NCBI GenBank assembly: GCA_041398825.1
Contig: JAWKTX010000011.1
Coordinates: 62,001 to 126,000, forward strand
DNA: 64,000 bases
Source of the DNA: Planctomycetaceae bacterium
Lineage (GTDB): Bacteria > Planctomycetota > Planctomycetia > Planctomycetales > Planctomycetaceae
Direction of reading: 5' to 3'
Each line of letters opens with the position of its first letter. The first letter of the stretch is position 1. The notes beneath the pieces were generated by a model. That model was not told the origin of the DNA. It saw only the letters and a program-made list of their open reading frames with translations, and did no database searches. This document shows, in pieces, positions 18,324 to 25,716 of this stretch. The position numbers were made by a program, and so were the translations under genes.

Positions 18324-18769
18324 AGCTAATCGAGATCGGCGAGACTGGGAACCTGCCGAAAGGCATGATTGCAGATGATTTCCTTCAAGCCGTCATTGAG
18401 GCCACGGTGGCGCACTATCAACGTGTCGGATTCGTGCCGCCATGGCTTGGATTTATCGGCGTCGATGATGATGTTCCGGTTGGTGTTTGTGGGTTCAAAG
18501 GACCACCGACTGATGGACGAGTTGAGATTGCTTACGCCGCAGCACCCGGACACGAAGGCAAAGGTGTTGCGACTGCCCTCGCCCGAGAACTCGTGAAGAT
18601 CGCTCAGGCTAACGACGACACGCTGACGGTGTTCGCTCAGACACTTCCCGAGGAGAACGCATCGACAAGCATTCTGAAAAAGCTCGGCTTCGTCATGACT
18701 CGCACGGTCGATCATCCGGAAGATGGTTCCGTCTGGGAATGGGAACTTCCGAGGGATTCTGGAATCTGA
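18320..18769 (+). CDS. GNAT-family N-acetyltransferase
   Basis: 149 residues from the ATG that overlaps the DUF1572 stop; longer upstream readings run antiparallel to good coding sequence and are rejected. Acetyl-CoA motif A is seen in AYAAAPGHEGKGVATALARE (the Q/R-x-x-G-x-G/A loop as HEGKGVA). Motif B is ASTSILKKLGF. The protein would acetylate a small molecule or peptide amine; the substrate is unknown. GNAT genes in accessory islands often give resistance or toxin modification, but nothing here proves that. Confidence 0.88.
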   Translation: MKLIEIGETGNLPKGMIADDFLQAVIEATVAHYQRVGFVPPWLGFIGVDDDVPVGVCGFKGPPTDGRVEIAYAAAPGHEGKGVATALARELVKIAQANDDTLTVFAQTLPEENASTSILKKLGFVMTRTVDHPEDGSVWEWELPRDSGI

Positions 18770-18804
18770 CGCCGAAGTAGGTTCTTCATCGGGAGAAATT
18801 TAAC

Positions 18805-19374
18805 ATGGCACGATCACTGGACGTGATTCTTGTGGTTGATCTGGAATCAACTTGCTGGGAAGGCGAACCACCGGCCGACCAATCCAGCGAAATCATTGAG
18901 ATTGGACTGTGCCCCGTCGATCTGAAGACGCTGACACGACTGGAAAAACGCAGCATTCTCATTAAGCCCGTCAAGTCTGAGATCAGCCAGTTCTGCACGG
19001 AACTGACGACGCTCACGTCCGACATGTTTTCCAAAGCGGGAAGTCTGACCGATGCGGTGCGGATACTGAAGAAAGAGTACTCTGCCAAAGATCGTCTGTG
19101 GGCAAGCTGGGGCGACTATGACCGTCGGCAGTTTGAGCGAGTCTGTCAGGATCAGAACGTTGGCTATCCGTTCGGCCCGAGCCATCTGAACGTCAAGTCG
19201 CTGTTCGCTGCTGCCGTTGGGACCGAGCACGAAATGGGCCTCGACGGAGCGTACAAGCATCTGGGTCTCACGATGGAAGGAACACACCACCGAGGAGACG
19301 ACGATGCGTGGAACATCGCTGAAATCCTGTGTCGGCTGCTCAAGTCAATGAGGGGCGGAAACACTGGCTGCTGA
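18805..19374 (+). CDS. DEDDh 3'-5' exonuclease (ERI-1/KapD-like)
   Basis: 189 residues, a single exonuclease domain. Exo I is VVDLESTCW (D12, E14). Exo II has Asp in ASWGDYDRRQF. Exo III is THHRGDDDAWNIAEI with the His and Asp of the DEDDh type. ERI-1-like enzymes trim structured RNA 3' ends; KapD-like bacterial members are less well known. RNA trimming would suit the nearby RNA-repair genes, but this link is inferred from position only. It starts 35 bases after the GNAT gene and ends three bases from the converging HEXXH gene. Confidence 0.9.
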   Translation: MARSLDVILVVDLESTCWEGEPPADQSSEIIEIGLCPVDLKTLTRLEKRSILIKPVKSEISQFCTELTTLTSDMFSKAGSLTDAVRILKKEYSAKDRLWASWGDYDRRQFERVCQDQNVGYPFGPSHLNVKSLFAAAVGTEHEMGLDGAYKHLGLTMEGTHHRGDDDAWNIAEILCRLLKSMRGGNTGC

Positions 19375-19377
19375 ATA

Positions 19378-19761
19378 CTACTCGCCGCACGCTTCCTTCT
19401 CGAAGGGATTCTCACGGTATCCGTCTTTTCCCCTGAGTCGCAGATACAGGTAGCACACATAGTAAGCTGGCAACAGGAATGGTCCCCAGCGTTCGTATTG
19501 CCGAACGTGAACAAGTTCATGCCTCCTGCAGAGTTCAAGTGCCGATTCTGTTCGACCGAGGATCACGTGGCCCAACGCCATCGCCATGACATAATCGCTG
19601 AAGAGATGGGACAGAATCCAGCAAACGCCACCATTGCAGAATTCCAGTGGCAACCTCCGAAGCACTTTACCACCGGTACACAGCCCCACCGCCCCGATCA
19701 TCAGGCCAAGGACAGTGTAGGGCAATGCCCAGACGATTTTGAAAAGGCGAACTAATAACAT
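19378..19761 (-). CDS. Small membrane protein with an HEXXH metalloprotease-like motif
   Basis: 127 residues. Two hydrophobic segments at the N-terminus (VRLFKIVWALPYTVLGLMIG) and a central amphipathic stretch lead to RRHELVHVRQYERWGPFLLP, where HELVH is a zinc-metalloprotease signature (HEXXH), followed by another hydrophobic segment and a polar tail. The third zinc ligand is not evident. Similar small proteins of unknown role occur in several bacterial phyla. It could be a degenerate M48/M56-like peptidase or just a metal-binding membrane protein. Confidence 0.65.
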   Translation of the reverse strand: MLLVRLFKIVWALPYTVLGLMIGAVGLCTGGKVLRRLPLEFCNGGVCWILSHLFSDYVMAMALGHVILGRTESALELCRRHELVHVRQYERWGPFLLPAYYVCYLYLRLRGKDGYRENPFEKEACGE

Positions 19762-19790
19762 GCAGCAATTCTATCGGTGAATACTCAGCC

Positions 19791-20468
19791 TTAAACAGGC
19801 TTGCGAACAACGGCAGTCGTCACAAAATCGCTCTGCTGGTCCACAGAAACATCTTCACCGTTGCCCTGTACGACAGATGCGATCATTGTTGAGTTGATGA
19901 TTCGTGAAAACTCACGATTCGGATTGATGATTCGTGCGGTGTGAAGCAGACCAATGATTCCATCACCAATCTGCTTCAGACTGTTGTTGATGATCAGAAT
20001 CTGAAACGACGTGTTGTCAAAGGCGTCAATATACGTAGTGTAATTGGAAAGCCGATTCTGCCCGTCCGGGAACATGGGATTGAACTGGTCCAGAAACTCA
20101 GCCGGAGTCAAACCGAGATCGTATGCGCACTTTGAGTAATCCGATAACTCCACGTGACTTTCAATTCGTGAAGGTTCATAGCCCAACATCAGGATGGACT
20201 CATCAGGGCCGCCGTCACGGTGAGGCTTCGTTGTCACCTGCTGATCAAATCTGGTGAGCGACTGATAAACAAGTTCATGGCCTCGGTGCCTGCGTTCAAG
20301 TCGGTCAAACTCATTCTTCAAACCAATCATCAGCCGCCGCTGAGATTCGGAACCGTAGGCCGGACCAAGGTTAATCAAAGCAAATCCCGGCTCACTGAAG
20401 TCCGTTCGGAAGACACGGTGATAAACGGACTCAGCAATCACACGCGGTGCGTGAATTTCTTCGGTCAT
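19791..20468 (-). CDS. Putative 2-oxoglutarate/Fe(II) oxygenase-like protein
   Basis: 225 residues from the ATG that has AGGAGG six bases upstream. Earlier in-frame starts lack this site. The central KPHRDGGPDESILMLGYEP contains an H-x-D pair, and GLLHTARI plus a downstream Arg-rich stretch could give the distal His and Arg, the pattern of a double-stranded beta-helix Fe(II)/2OG oxygenase. The protein belongs to a conserved uncharacterised group with the same layout (YHRVFRTDFSEPGFALINLG start, INSTMI near the end). The oxygenase call is inference. It may be coupled to the 59-codon frame upstream, whose stop overlaps its start. Confidence 0.6.
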   Translation of the reverse strand: MTEEIHAPRVIAESVYHRVFRTDFSEPGFALINLGPAYGSESQRRLMIGLKNEFDRLERRHRGHELVYQSLTRFDQQVTTKPHRDGGPDESILMLGYEPSRIESHVELSDYSKCAYDLGLTPAEFLDQFNPMFPDGQNRLSNYTTYIDAFDNTSFQILIINNSLKQIGDGIIGLLHTARIINPNREFSRIINSTMIASVVQGNGEDVSVDQQSDFVTTAVVRKPV

Positions 20469-20644
20469 GGTATCCTCCTGTTTGGGTCGTACGACATAGC
20501 GACACCGCAATCGAGACAGAGTTCAATCTTCAACTCGTTTTCAGCGAACCATTCCAGACAGCCGGTGTCCGAGGCGGCAACTCTTACCCAGTTGGAGGTG
20601 TACCATGCGACATACGAACCACGAACAATTCGACGAACAGCCAT
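20465..20644 (-). CDS. Possible 59-residue micro-protein coupled to the oxygenase-like gene
   Basis: An uninterrupted frame from ATG 20644 to a TGA that overlaps the next start by four bases (ATGA). The product has Trp/Tyr-rich RGSYVAWYTSNWVRVAAS, an acidic middle, and CLDCG near the end, where two Cys could bind metal. The coupling and composition favour a real gene. Against it, there is no ribosome site and the divergent SEC-C gene starts 13 bases away, leaving no room for separate promoters. Function unknown. Confidence 0.4.
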   Translation of the reverse strand: MAVRRIVRGSYVAWYTSNWVRVAASDTGCLEWFAENELKIELCLDCGVAMSYDPNRRIP

Positions 20645-20657
20645 TTTTTTTGAGACG

Positions 20658-20825
20658 ATGAGCAGGCGACGCCGAGGCTATCCGTCCGAAACGCAGGTCA
20701 AGCGTGGAGTGCAAGTCGTCAACGGCGGCAAGCTGCTGGAGGAAAAGCTCGGCAGGAATGATCTCTGCCCCTGCGGTTCCGGCAATCGCTTCAAGAAATG
20801 CTGTCTCTCGAAAGGCTGCTTTTGA
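20658..20825 (+). CDS. SEC-C motif micro-protein
   Basis: 55 residues from ATG 20658. The C-terminal part is RNDLCPCGSGNRFKKCCLSK, a textbook SEC-C zinc motif (C-x-C...C-C), as at the SecA C-terminus. The N-terminal part is basic (SRRRRGYPSETQ). Free-standing SEC-C proteins are often near RNA or translation-related genes. A longer reading from 20220 runs antisense to the oxygenase-like gene and is rejected. Confidence 0.7.
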   Translation: MSRRRRGYPSETQVKRGVQVVNGGKLLEEKLGRNDLCPCGSGNRFKKCCLSKGCF

Positions 20826-20961
20826 TGGCGTGAACCGGGATCACTACTTTAGGGACTGAGAAGGGTAACGCCCTTCACCGGTAGGCGCTTCACTCGATGA
20901 GAATTCGCTCTCGATGGTCGCTCGCTAAAGAACTGGGCTTAACGCAGTCTGCAATGAAACG

Positions 20962-20998
20962 AAAGCCTACTCAGTTCAACGAAACCGAGCGGGCTTTT
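20962..20998 (+). terminator. Strong hairpin, terminator-like, before the decayed kinase gene
   Basis: AAAGCC (20962-20967) pairs with GGCTTT (20992-20997); inside it CTCAGTT (20970-20976) pairs with AACCGAG (20983-20989) with one A-C mismatch and a six-base loop. T-rich sequence follows. A smaller hairpin GAAGGG/CCCTTC lies at 20860-20876. Together they occupy the 200 bases between the SEC-C gene and the kinase remnant. I looked for a tRNA here and found no T-arm or acceptor pairing. Alternative: a structured leader RNA. Confidence 0.5.
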
Positions 20999-21026
20999 GT
21001 GTTTGGACTGATCAACAAGGTGAGTC

Positions 21027-21469
21027 ATGGAAGCGGTCGTTCGTCGGGCTGCAAGCATCGGGAAATCGTCCTTCTACAAGGAACGGTTCTTCTCCACGCA
21101 CGTGCGGATCAGCCTCGATCTGTTGCGAACTCGGAATCGAGGAACGACGACTACTCACGATGTGTCTGGAGACTCGTAGCAGCCGTTCGTCATCGACAAT
21201 ACAAACTCCGACTCGGGAAGAGCGATGGAAATATATCGCGCTCTGCGAAGTCCGCCAATTATTCGGTGGTCGGATACTACTTCCGGTCCAAAGCCGAAGA
21301 GTGCCTCGCTCCGAATCAGCAGCGAACGGATCAGGTGCCGGATGTCGGCGTCTTATCCACGGCCAGGAAACTGGAACTGCCAACATCAGAAGAAGGGTTC
21401 AACACCCTGAAATACGTCCGACTGACGGAAGACGGATTCGTCGTCGAGGAGTGGAACGATGAAGTTTGA
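21027..21469 (+). pseudogene. P-loop nucleotide kinase (AAA_33-like), broken by several frameshifts
   Basis: All parts of one kinase are present in order but in changing frames: MEAVV, then FVGLQASG (Walker A, continuing as K-S-S), SSFYKERFFSTHVRISLDLL, a piece with LLTMCLETR, FVIDNTN, PTREERWKYIALCEV, and an intact tail VVGYYFRSKAEECL...LKYVRLTEDGFVVEEW. About five or six small indels are needed to restore it; several fall in short homopolymers. The family is a small ATP-binding kinase often found with RNA-repair genes and related to the kinase half of Pnkp. The tail overlaps the Thg1 start by 11 bases. Either real decay or locally poor sequence. Confidence 0.65.
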
Positions 21470-22249
21470 TGATCTCGACAAGAAGATGCGGGCTCGAGAC
21501 TGCTGCCGATCTGTGCGTGCTGCCCAGCATGCTTTATGGTCGCCGTCTCGATGGTCGCAGTTTCACCCGGCTGACCAAAGATTTGTGCCAGTTTGAAGCT
21601 CCGTTCGACCTGCGCTTCCGTGACCTGATGGTGTCCACCACGGAGTCGCTGATGACTGCGGTTTCCGCGCTGTACGCCTATACGGAAAGTGACGAGGATT
21701 TCGCTGTTGTTCGATCCGGCTGAACAACTCTTCGGCCGCAAGCTGCGGGAAATACAACTCGACACTGGCTGGTGAAGCCAGTGCTCAGTTTTCCTCCGTC
21801 TCGGGAAACCGGCGTGTTTCGATTGCCGAATCTCCCAGTTGCCCTCGACGGAACTGGCTTGTGGACTACTTCCGCTGGCGTAACGAGGATGCCGCTCTGC
21901 AACGCTTGAGCGCATGGTGCTACTGGACGCTCCGCAAGGATGGCCAAAGCGAGCAGCAGGCCACGAAGCGGCTGCTCGGCCTGTCCGTGAGTCAGAAGAA
22001 CGAGTTGCTGTTCCAATATGGGATCAATCAACGATCTCCGAACTGGCAGAAGCGTCGGATTTGTACTGGGAAGAGTACGATAAACCTTCAGTGAATCCGA
22101 TAACAAAGGAAGGTCAGATTGCCGGACTCGGTTGGGCTGTCGTCGAAGCCAACGCAGCATGGGGATCAGGAATCTATGGATGCAACCCGAATCTTGTGCT
22201 CGATGTCATTCGACATGCCACACTTCAATCGGAACAGAAAGGAGCCATG
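21459..22249 (+). pseudogene. Thg1-like tRNA(His) guanylyltransferase, multiply frameshifted
   Basis: Start MKFDDLDKKMR, then a frame break; ETAADLCVLP...RLDGRSFTRLTKDLCQFEAPF in a second frame; TESDE then SLLFDPAEQLFGRKLR in a third; a further STLAGEASAQFSS piece; CFDCRISQLPSTEL; VVDYFRWRNEDAALQRL; GLSVSQKNELLFQYGIN; NWQKR; and SDLYWEEYDKPSVNPITKEG to about 22115. These are in family order and keep the metal-binding Asp in LDGRSF and the TESDE motif. Thg1 adds nucleotides to the 5' end of tRNA in the 3'-5' direction; bacterial members repair truncated tRNA 5' ends. At least five frame changes make it non-functional as read. Its extreme C-terminus is unclear; one frame ends at a TGA touching the RNA-ligase start. 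Confidence 0.75.
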
Positions 22250-22252
22250 ACG

Positions 22253-22993
<741 letters not shown>

Positions 22994-23046
22994 ATTCATC
23001 CGGATGCGTGCGTCAGCATGTCAGCATGTCGTCGATTTTGTATTCA

Positions 23047-23059
23047 GCGGCGAAGCCGC
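23047..23059. repeat. Short palindrome GCGGC-GAA-GCCGC
   Basis: Five-bp stem with GAA loop, 20 bases before the REP element. It is the strand-swapped version of the palindrome at 23118-23130 and may belong to the left end of the RAYT unit. Confidence 0.55.
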
Positions 23060-23067
23060 GACCGCAT

Positions 23068-23091
23068 GTAGCCGTGAGCGTAAGCTCATGG
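23068..23091 (+). repeat. REP element, left
   Basis: GTAG followed by the stem arms CCGTGAGC (23072-23079) and GCTCATGG (23084-23091) around a GTAA loop, with one G-T wobble. Confidence 0.75.
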
Positions 23092-23117
23092 GAAAATAAA
23101 CACCGGACAGGAACACA

Positions 23118-23130
23118 GCCGCGAAGCGGC
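23118..23130. repeat. Palindrome GCCGC-GAA-GCGGC, upstream of the RAYT gene
   Basis: Five-bp stem with a GAA loop, 18 bases before the transposase start. The copy at 23624-23636 has the same arms with an ATC loop. Confidence 0.65.
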
Positions 23131-23148
23131 GACAGCAGGAGCAATCTG

Positions 23149-23613
23149 ATGGGCACATTTCATCGTCTTACGTATCACCTGGTTTTCGGAACGCGATTCC
23201 GACACCGTTCCATCAGCACCGATTTTCAGGAGCGTCTCTACGAATACATCGGCGGAATCGTCCGCACGCAGAATGGGCACCTGATCGAAATCGGTGGCGT
23301 GTCTGACCACGTCCATCTGCTGACGAATCTGACTCCCGCCAAGGCTGTGTCCGATGTTCTCCGCGAGATCAAAGCCAACTCGGCCAAGTGGATTAACGAC
23401 GAGCAACTAGCAATTGGACGGTTCGAATGGCAGAAGGGATACGGCGCATTTACCGTCAGCTATTCCAACATCGAGTCTGTTCAGCAATACATCCGAAAAC
23501 AGGAAGAACATCACCGAACCCGCACGTTTCGTGATGAATATGTCGAATTCCTCAAACGGCATGGCGTTGAATTCGAAGAGCGTTTTCTGTTCGAGGGGGA
23601 ACATACTGGGTGA
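23149..23613 (+). CDS. REP-associated tyrosine transposase (RAYT, Y1 HUH, IS200/IS605-related)
   Basis: 154 residues from ATG 23149 with GCAGGAGC upstream; longer upstream readings are repeats. The start GTFHRLTYHLVFGTRFRHR is typical of the TnpA/RAYT fold. The HUH motif is SDHVHLL (H54, H56). The catalytic Tyr is most likely Y114 in VQQYIRKQEEHH. RAYTs nick and join single-stranded REP DNA. The C-terminus (EYVEFLKRHGVEFEERFLF) is typical of the family. No TnpB is present. The frame is intact and flanked by REP palindromes, so it may be active. Confidence 0.92.
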   Translation: MGTFHRLTYHLVFGTRFRHRSISTDFQERLYEYIGGIVRTQNGHLIEIGGVSDHVHLLTNLTPAKAVSDVLREIKANSAKWINDEQLAIGRFEWQKGYGAFTVSYSNIESVQQYIRKQEEHHRTRTFRDEYVEFLKRHGVEFEERFLFEGEHTG

Positions 23614-23623
23614 ACGAGGTGTC

Positions 23624-23636
23624 GCCGCATCGCGGC
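23624..23636. repeat. Palindrome GCCGC-ATC-GCGGC, downstream of the RAYT gene
   Basis: Same arms as the palindrome at 23118-23130, located 11 bases after the transposase stop. Confidence 0.65.
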
Positions 23637-23664
23637 TTTACAAAAAAATGCCATCGCACTCAAC

Positions 23665-23688
23665 CCATTGGCTGACGCCAACGGCTAC
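23665..23688 (-). repeat. REP element, right, inverted
   Basis: Read on the complement: GTAG followed by arms CCGTTGGC and GCCAATGG around a GTCA loop. Compared with the left REP, two stem positions differ on both arms in a compensating way (GA/TC versus TG/CA), and the loop differs by one base. Confidence 0.75.
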
Positions 23689-23762
23689 ATGCTGACGCAG
23701 CTTCGCCACTGAAGACATCTGAACCGCCAATCGGCGGACCGATCACAACTGGACATCGAATC

Positions 23763-24923
23763 ATGAACTGGGAGCAACTCAAACAGTCTTCGATGGAGGA
23801 CATCACGGCATGGGCCGAAACCCAACCGTGGTGTCAGGCGATGGCGGACTGCGCACAGGATGCCGAATGGCATTCCGAGGGCGATGTCTGGACCCATACG
23901 AAGATGGTCCTTGTGGAAGTCAGAAGGATGAGGGATGAAGGCGGAAAGGCTGGTCCTTACAGCGATCCCACCTTCATCCTTCAGCCTTCTGATTTCATCC
24001 TTTTGGTGTTCACCGCTCTGTTCCATGATGTTGCCAAGCCGCTGACGACTGAAGTTGATCCTGAGACGGGCCGAGTCCGCTCTCCCAAGCACGCTGTCAA
24101 AGGCGAACATGTTGCTCGCAACGTTTTGCGTGATCTCGGTTGTGACCTCAAGACTCGTGAAGAAATTGCTCGGCTCGTTCGTTACCACGGTCGCCCGGCA
24201 TTCCTGCTGGAACGTGATGAACCAACCCACGAAGTCGTGAGACTCTCGTGGCTTGTCAACAACCGTCTGCTGTATCTGTTTGCTCTGGCGGACACTCGTG
24301 GCCGAGACACGGACTCGATGAGTCGCCCCGAGGAGAACCTGCACTTCTGGAAGCTCATGGCGGAAGAAGTTGGCTGCTACGACCAACCATATCCGTTTGC
24401 CACCGACCATGCCCGCTTCACGTTCTTCCGGCAGCAGGTACCAAATCTGCACTACGTTCCCCACGAAGACTTCGCCTGCACCGTGACACTCATGGCTGGT
24501 CTCCCCGGCAGCGGCAAGGACACATGGCTCGCCAAGAACCGTGCTGGCATTCCGGTTGTTTCGTTGGATGACATCCGAGGTGAACTTGACGTTGATCCGA
24601 CCGACAATCAGGGGCGAGTAGCTCAGGAGGCCCGGGAACGCTGTCGGGAGTTTCTACGATCAGGAACGTCGTTCGCCTTCAATGCCACCAACACGATGCG
24701 ACAGACTCGTGGCAGGTGGCTCGACCTGTTTGCCGACTACAACGCCCGTATCGAGATCGTCTACCTCGAACCTCCGCTCGATACGCTGTTGCGGCAAAAC
24801 AAAGCTCGGAGCAAGTCGGTTCCTGAGCAGGTGATCCGCAGGCTGGCCGAGAAGTGCGAGCCGCCGACATGGATCGAGTGTCACAGTCTGTTGCTGGAAC
24901 CCAGAACAAGTGAGAGCGAATGA
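23763..24923 (+). CDS. HD-Pnk: HD phosphoesterase fused to 5'-OH polynucleotide kinase
   Basis: 386 residues, two domains. Residues ~1-215 form an HD domain: WTHTKM (H45), ALFHDVAKP (H88, D89), KHAVKGEH (H110, H116), VRYHGRP, and ALADTRGRD (D177). Residues ~238-380 are a P-loop kinase: GLPGSGKDTW (246-255), VVSLDDIRGELD, NATNTMRQTRGRW. The same layout is known from Runella HD-Pnk, which removes 2',3'-phosphates and phosphorylates 5'-OH ends, preparing RNA for a ligase such as the one upstream. Residues ~55-81 come from an inverted-repeat element (23923-24004) lying in frame between the first HD helix and the HD pair. A CCGCC/GGCGG hairpin precedes the gene (23724-23737). It overlaps the next gene by four bases. 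Confidence 0.9.
   Translation: MNWEQLKQSSMEDITAWAETQPWCQAMADCAQDAEWHSEGDVWTHTKMVLVEVRRMRDEGGKAGPYSDPTFILQPSDFILLVFTALFHDVAKPLTTEVDPETGRVRSPKHAVKGEHVARNVLRDLGCDLKTREEIARLVRYHGRPAFLLERDEPTHEVVRLSWLVNNRLLYLFALADTRGRDTDSMSRPEENLHFWKLMAEEVGCYDQPYPFATDHARFTFFRQQVPNLHYVPHEDFACTVTLMAGLPGSGKDTWLAKNRAGIPVVSLDDIRGELDVDPTDNQGRVAQEARERCREFLRSGTSFAFNATNTMRQTRGRWLDLFADYNARIEIVYLEPPLDTLLRQNKARSKSVPEQVIRRLAEKCEPPTWIECHSLLLEPRTSESE
23923..24004. repeat. MITE-like inverted repeat inside the HD-Pnk gene
   Basis: The left part contains GAAGGATGA (23923-23931) and GGATGAAGG (23933-23941); the right part contains CCTTCATCC (23971-23979) and TCATCCTTT (23995-24003). So two nested arm pairs frame a ~30-base loop. 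Purine-rich GGATGAAGG repeats of this kind recur between genes of many planctomycete genomes. Here the element stays in frame and encodes RMRDEGGKAG...FILQPSDF. Confidence 0.65.
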
Positions 24924-25324
24924 AAGCCAGATTTCCGGGTTTCAACAAATGTATGGAAATGATGCGGAGCCAGAATCCACAGATTCAGGAAGATGGTTTT
25001 CACTTCCTGCTGCCAGAAGCACCACAGTACGTTCAAGAACTCATCGAAGCGTTCCAGTCGGAGCTGGGTCTTGGCCTTCGCTGCTGGCTGCTGGAACTGA
25101 TCGGTGCAGCCAAATCTGAAAGAGCATTTGACTTCCTCGCTGGACAGCTTCGCAGCGAGAGTTGGCAGTTGCGGTACTGGGCCGTTAGAGGACTGAAGCA
25201 TCTTGACTCAAGACAGGCCCGAACACTGCTGTGGGATGCACAGTCCTGGGAACTGGACGCACCAGAGGCAACAGAGCGATTTCGGAATCAACTCATTGAA
25301 CCTGATAACGGCAATTTCAGATGA
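24920..25324 (+). CDS. HEAT-repeat protein of the RNA-repair operon
   Basis: 134 residues, overlapping HD-Pnk and Pth2 by four bases on each side. It is wholly helical with HEAT-like pairs: GLRCWLLELIGAAKSERAFDFLAGQL, then SWQLRYWAVRGLKHLDSRQARTLLWDA. No catalytic motif is visible, so it is likely a small scaffold or binding partner. Similar short HEAT proteins occur in actinobacteria and myxobacteria. Its translational coupling to both RNA enzymes suggests it works with them, but this is inference. Confidence 0.75.
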   Translation: MKARFPGFNKCMEMMRSQNPQIQEDGFHFLLPEAPQYVQELIEAFQSELGLGLRCWLLELIGAAKSERAFDFLAGQLRSESWQLRYWAVRGLKHLDSRQARTLLWDAQSWELDAPEATERFRNQLIEPDNGNFR

Positions 25325-25716
25325 TTGAAGTAACGACGAAGATCAAGCAAGTGATCTGCATGAGACACGATTTGAAGATGCGTCGTGGCAAGCAAATCGC
25401 TCAAGGTGCGCACGCCTCGATGTCATTTATCTGCCATCGTTTACGGGAAGGGGCTTCAGTGTCGCTCAATGACTTCTCCGACGTTGAGCGTGCCTGGCTG
25501 ACTGGAGCCTTCGCCAAAGTCTGCTGTCGTGTGGACAGCGAAGACGAATTGATGAAGATTCACGACGAAGCCATCGCCGCTGGCCTTGAGGTTCACTTGA
25601 TTACCGATAGCGGCAAGACGGAGTTTCACGGCGTGCCGACTCGAACATGTCTCGCCATTGGCCCGGACGACGCTGAGAAGATCGACGAAATCACGGGGCA
25701 TCTGCAGTTGTTGTAA
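25321..25716 (+). CDS. Peptidyl-tRNA hydrolase 2 (archaeal/eukaryotic type)
   Basis: 131 residues of the Pth2 family. After KIKQVICMRHDLKMRRGKQIAQGAHA, the Lys/Arg-rich start of Pth2, come an alpha/beta core with AFAKVCCRVDSEDEL, HLITDSGKTEF, and the signature GVPTRTCLAIGPDDAEKIDEITGHL. It releases peptides from peptidyl-tRNA. Bacteria normally use the unrelated Pth1; Pth2 in bacteria is scattered and often in accessory loci. It overlaps the HEAT gene by four bases and DUF4291 by one (TAATG). It probably serves the same RNA-damage or stalled-translation response as HD-Pnk. Confidence 0.88.
   Translation: MIEVTTKIKQVICMRHDLKMRRGKQIAQGAHASMSFICHRLREGASVSLNDFSDVERAWLTGAFAKVCCRVDSEDELMKIHDEAIAAGLEVHLITDSGKTEFHGVPTRTCLAIGPDDAEKIDEITGHLQLL

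Larger units (their letters stand above)
23068..23688 (+). mobile_element. REPtron-like unit: RAYT transposase with REP palindromes at both ends
   Basis: A Y1 transposase gene (23149-23613) sits between two REP-type elements in inverted orientation. The left one has GTAG (23068-23071) followed by an 8-bp palindrome; the right one has the complement CTAC (23685-23688) after a matching palindrome. Between them lie GCCGC-N3-GCGGC palindromes on both sides of the gene (23118-23130 and 23624-23636). GTAG/GTGG beside an imperfect palindrome is the known signature of REPs mobilised by RAYT enzymes. The unit separates the RNA ligase from HD-Pnk and probably inserted into, or is domesticated within, that operon. 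Outer borders are estimated from the REPs. Confidence 0.75.

Noticed and set aside
20826..21026. A tRNA or tRNA-like gene near the Thg1 remnant
   Set aside because: No seven-pair acceptor stem or T-arm could be fitted on either strand; only terminator-like hairpins are seen.
20897..21469. A 190-codon + frame taken as one gene
   Set aside because: Only its last third is kinase-like; the first part is out-of-frame noise, so the locus is called a frameshifted kinase.
21914..22252. RNA ligase with a 113-residue N-terminal extension
   Set aside because: The extension starts with Thg1 C-terminal sequence and low-quality residues; the ribosome site and the family start support 22253.
23685..24464. 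A 259-codon frame on the - strand
   Set aside because: Antisense to HD-Pnk. Part of it reads as the repeat-encoded PHPSDF-type peptide, a known artefact of this repeat.
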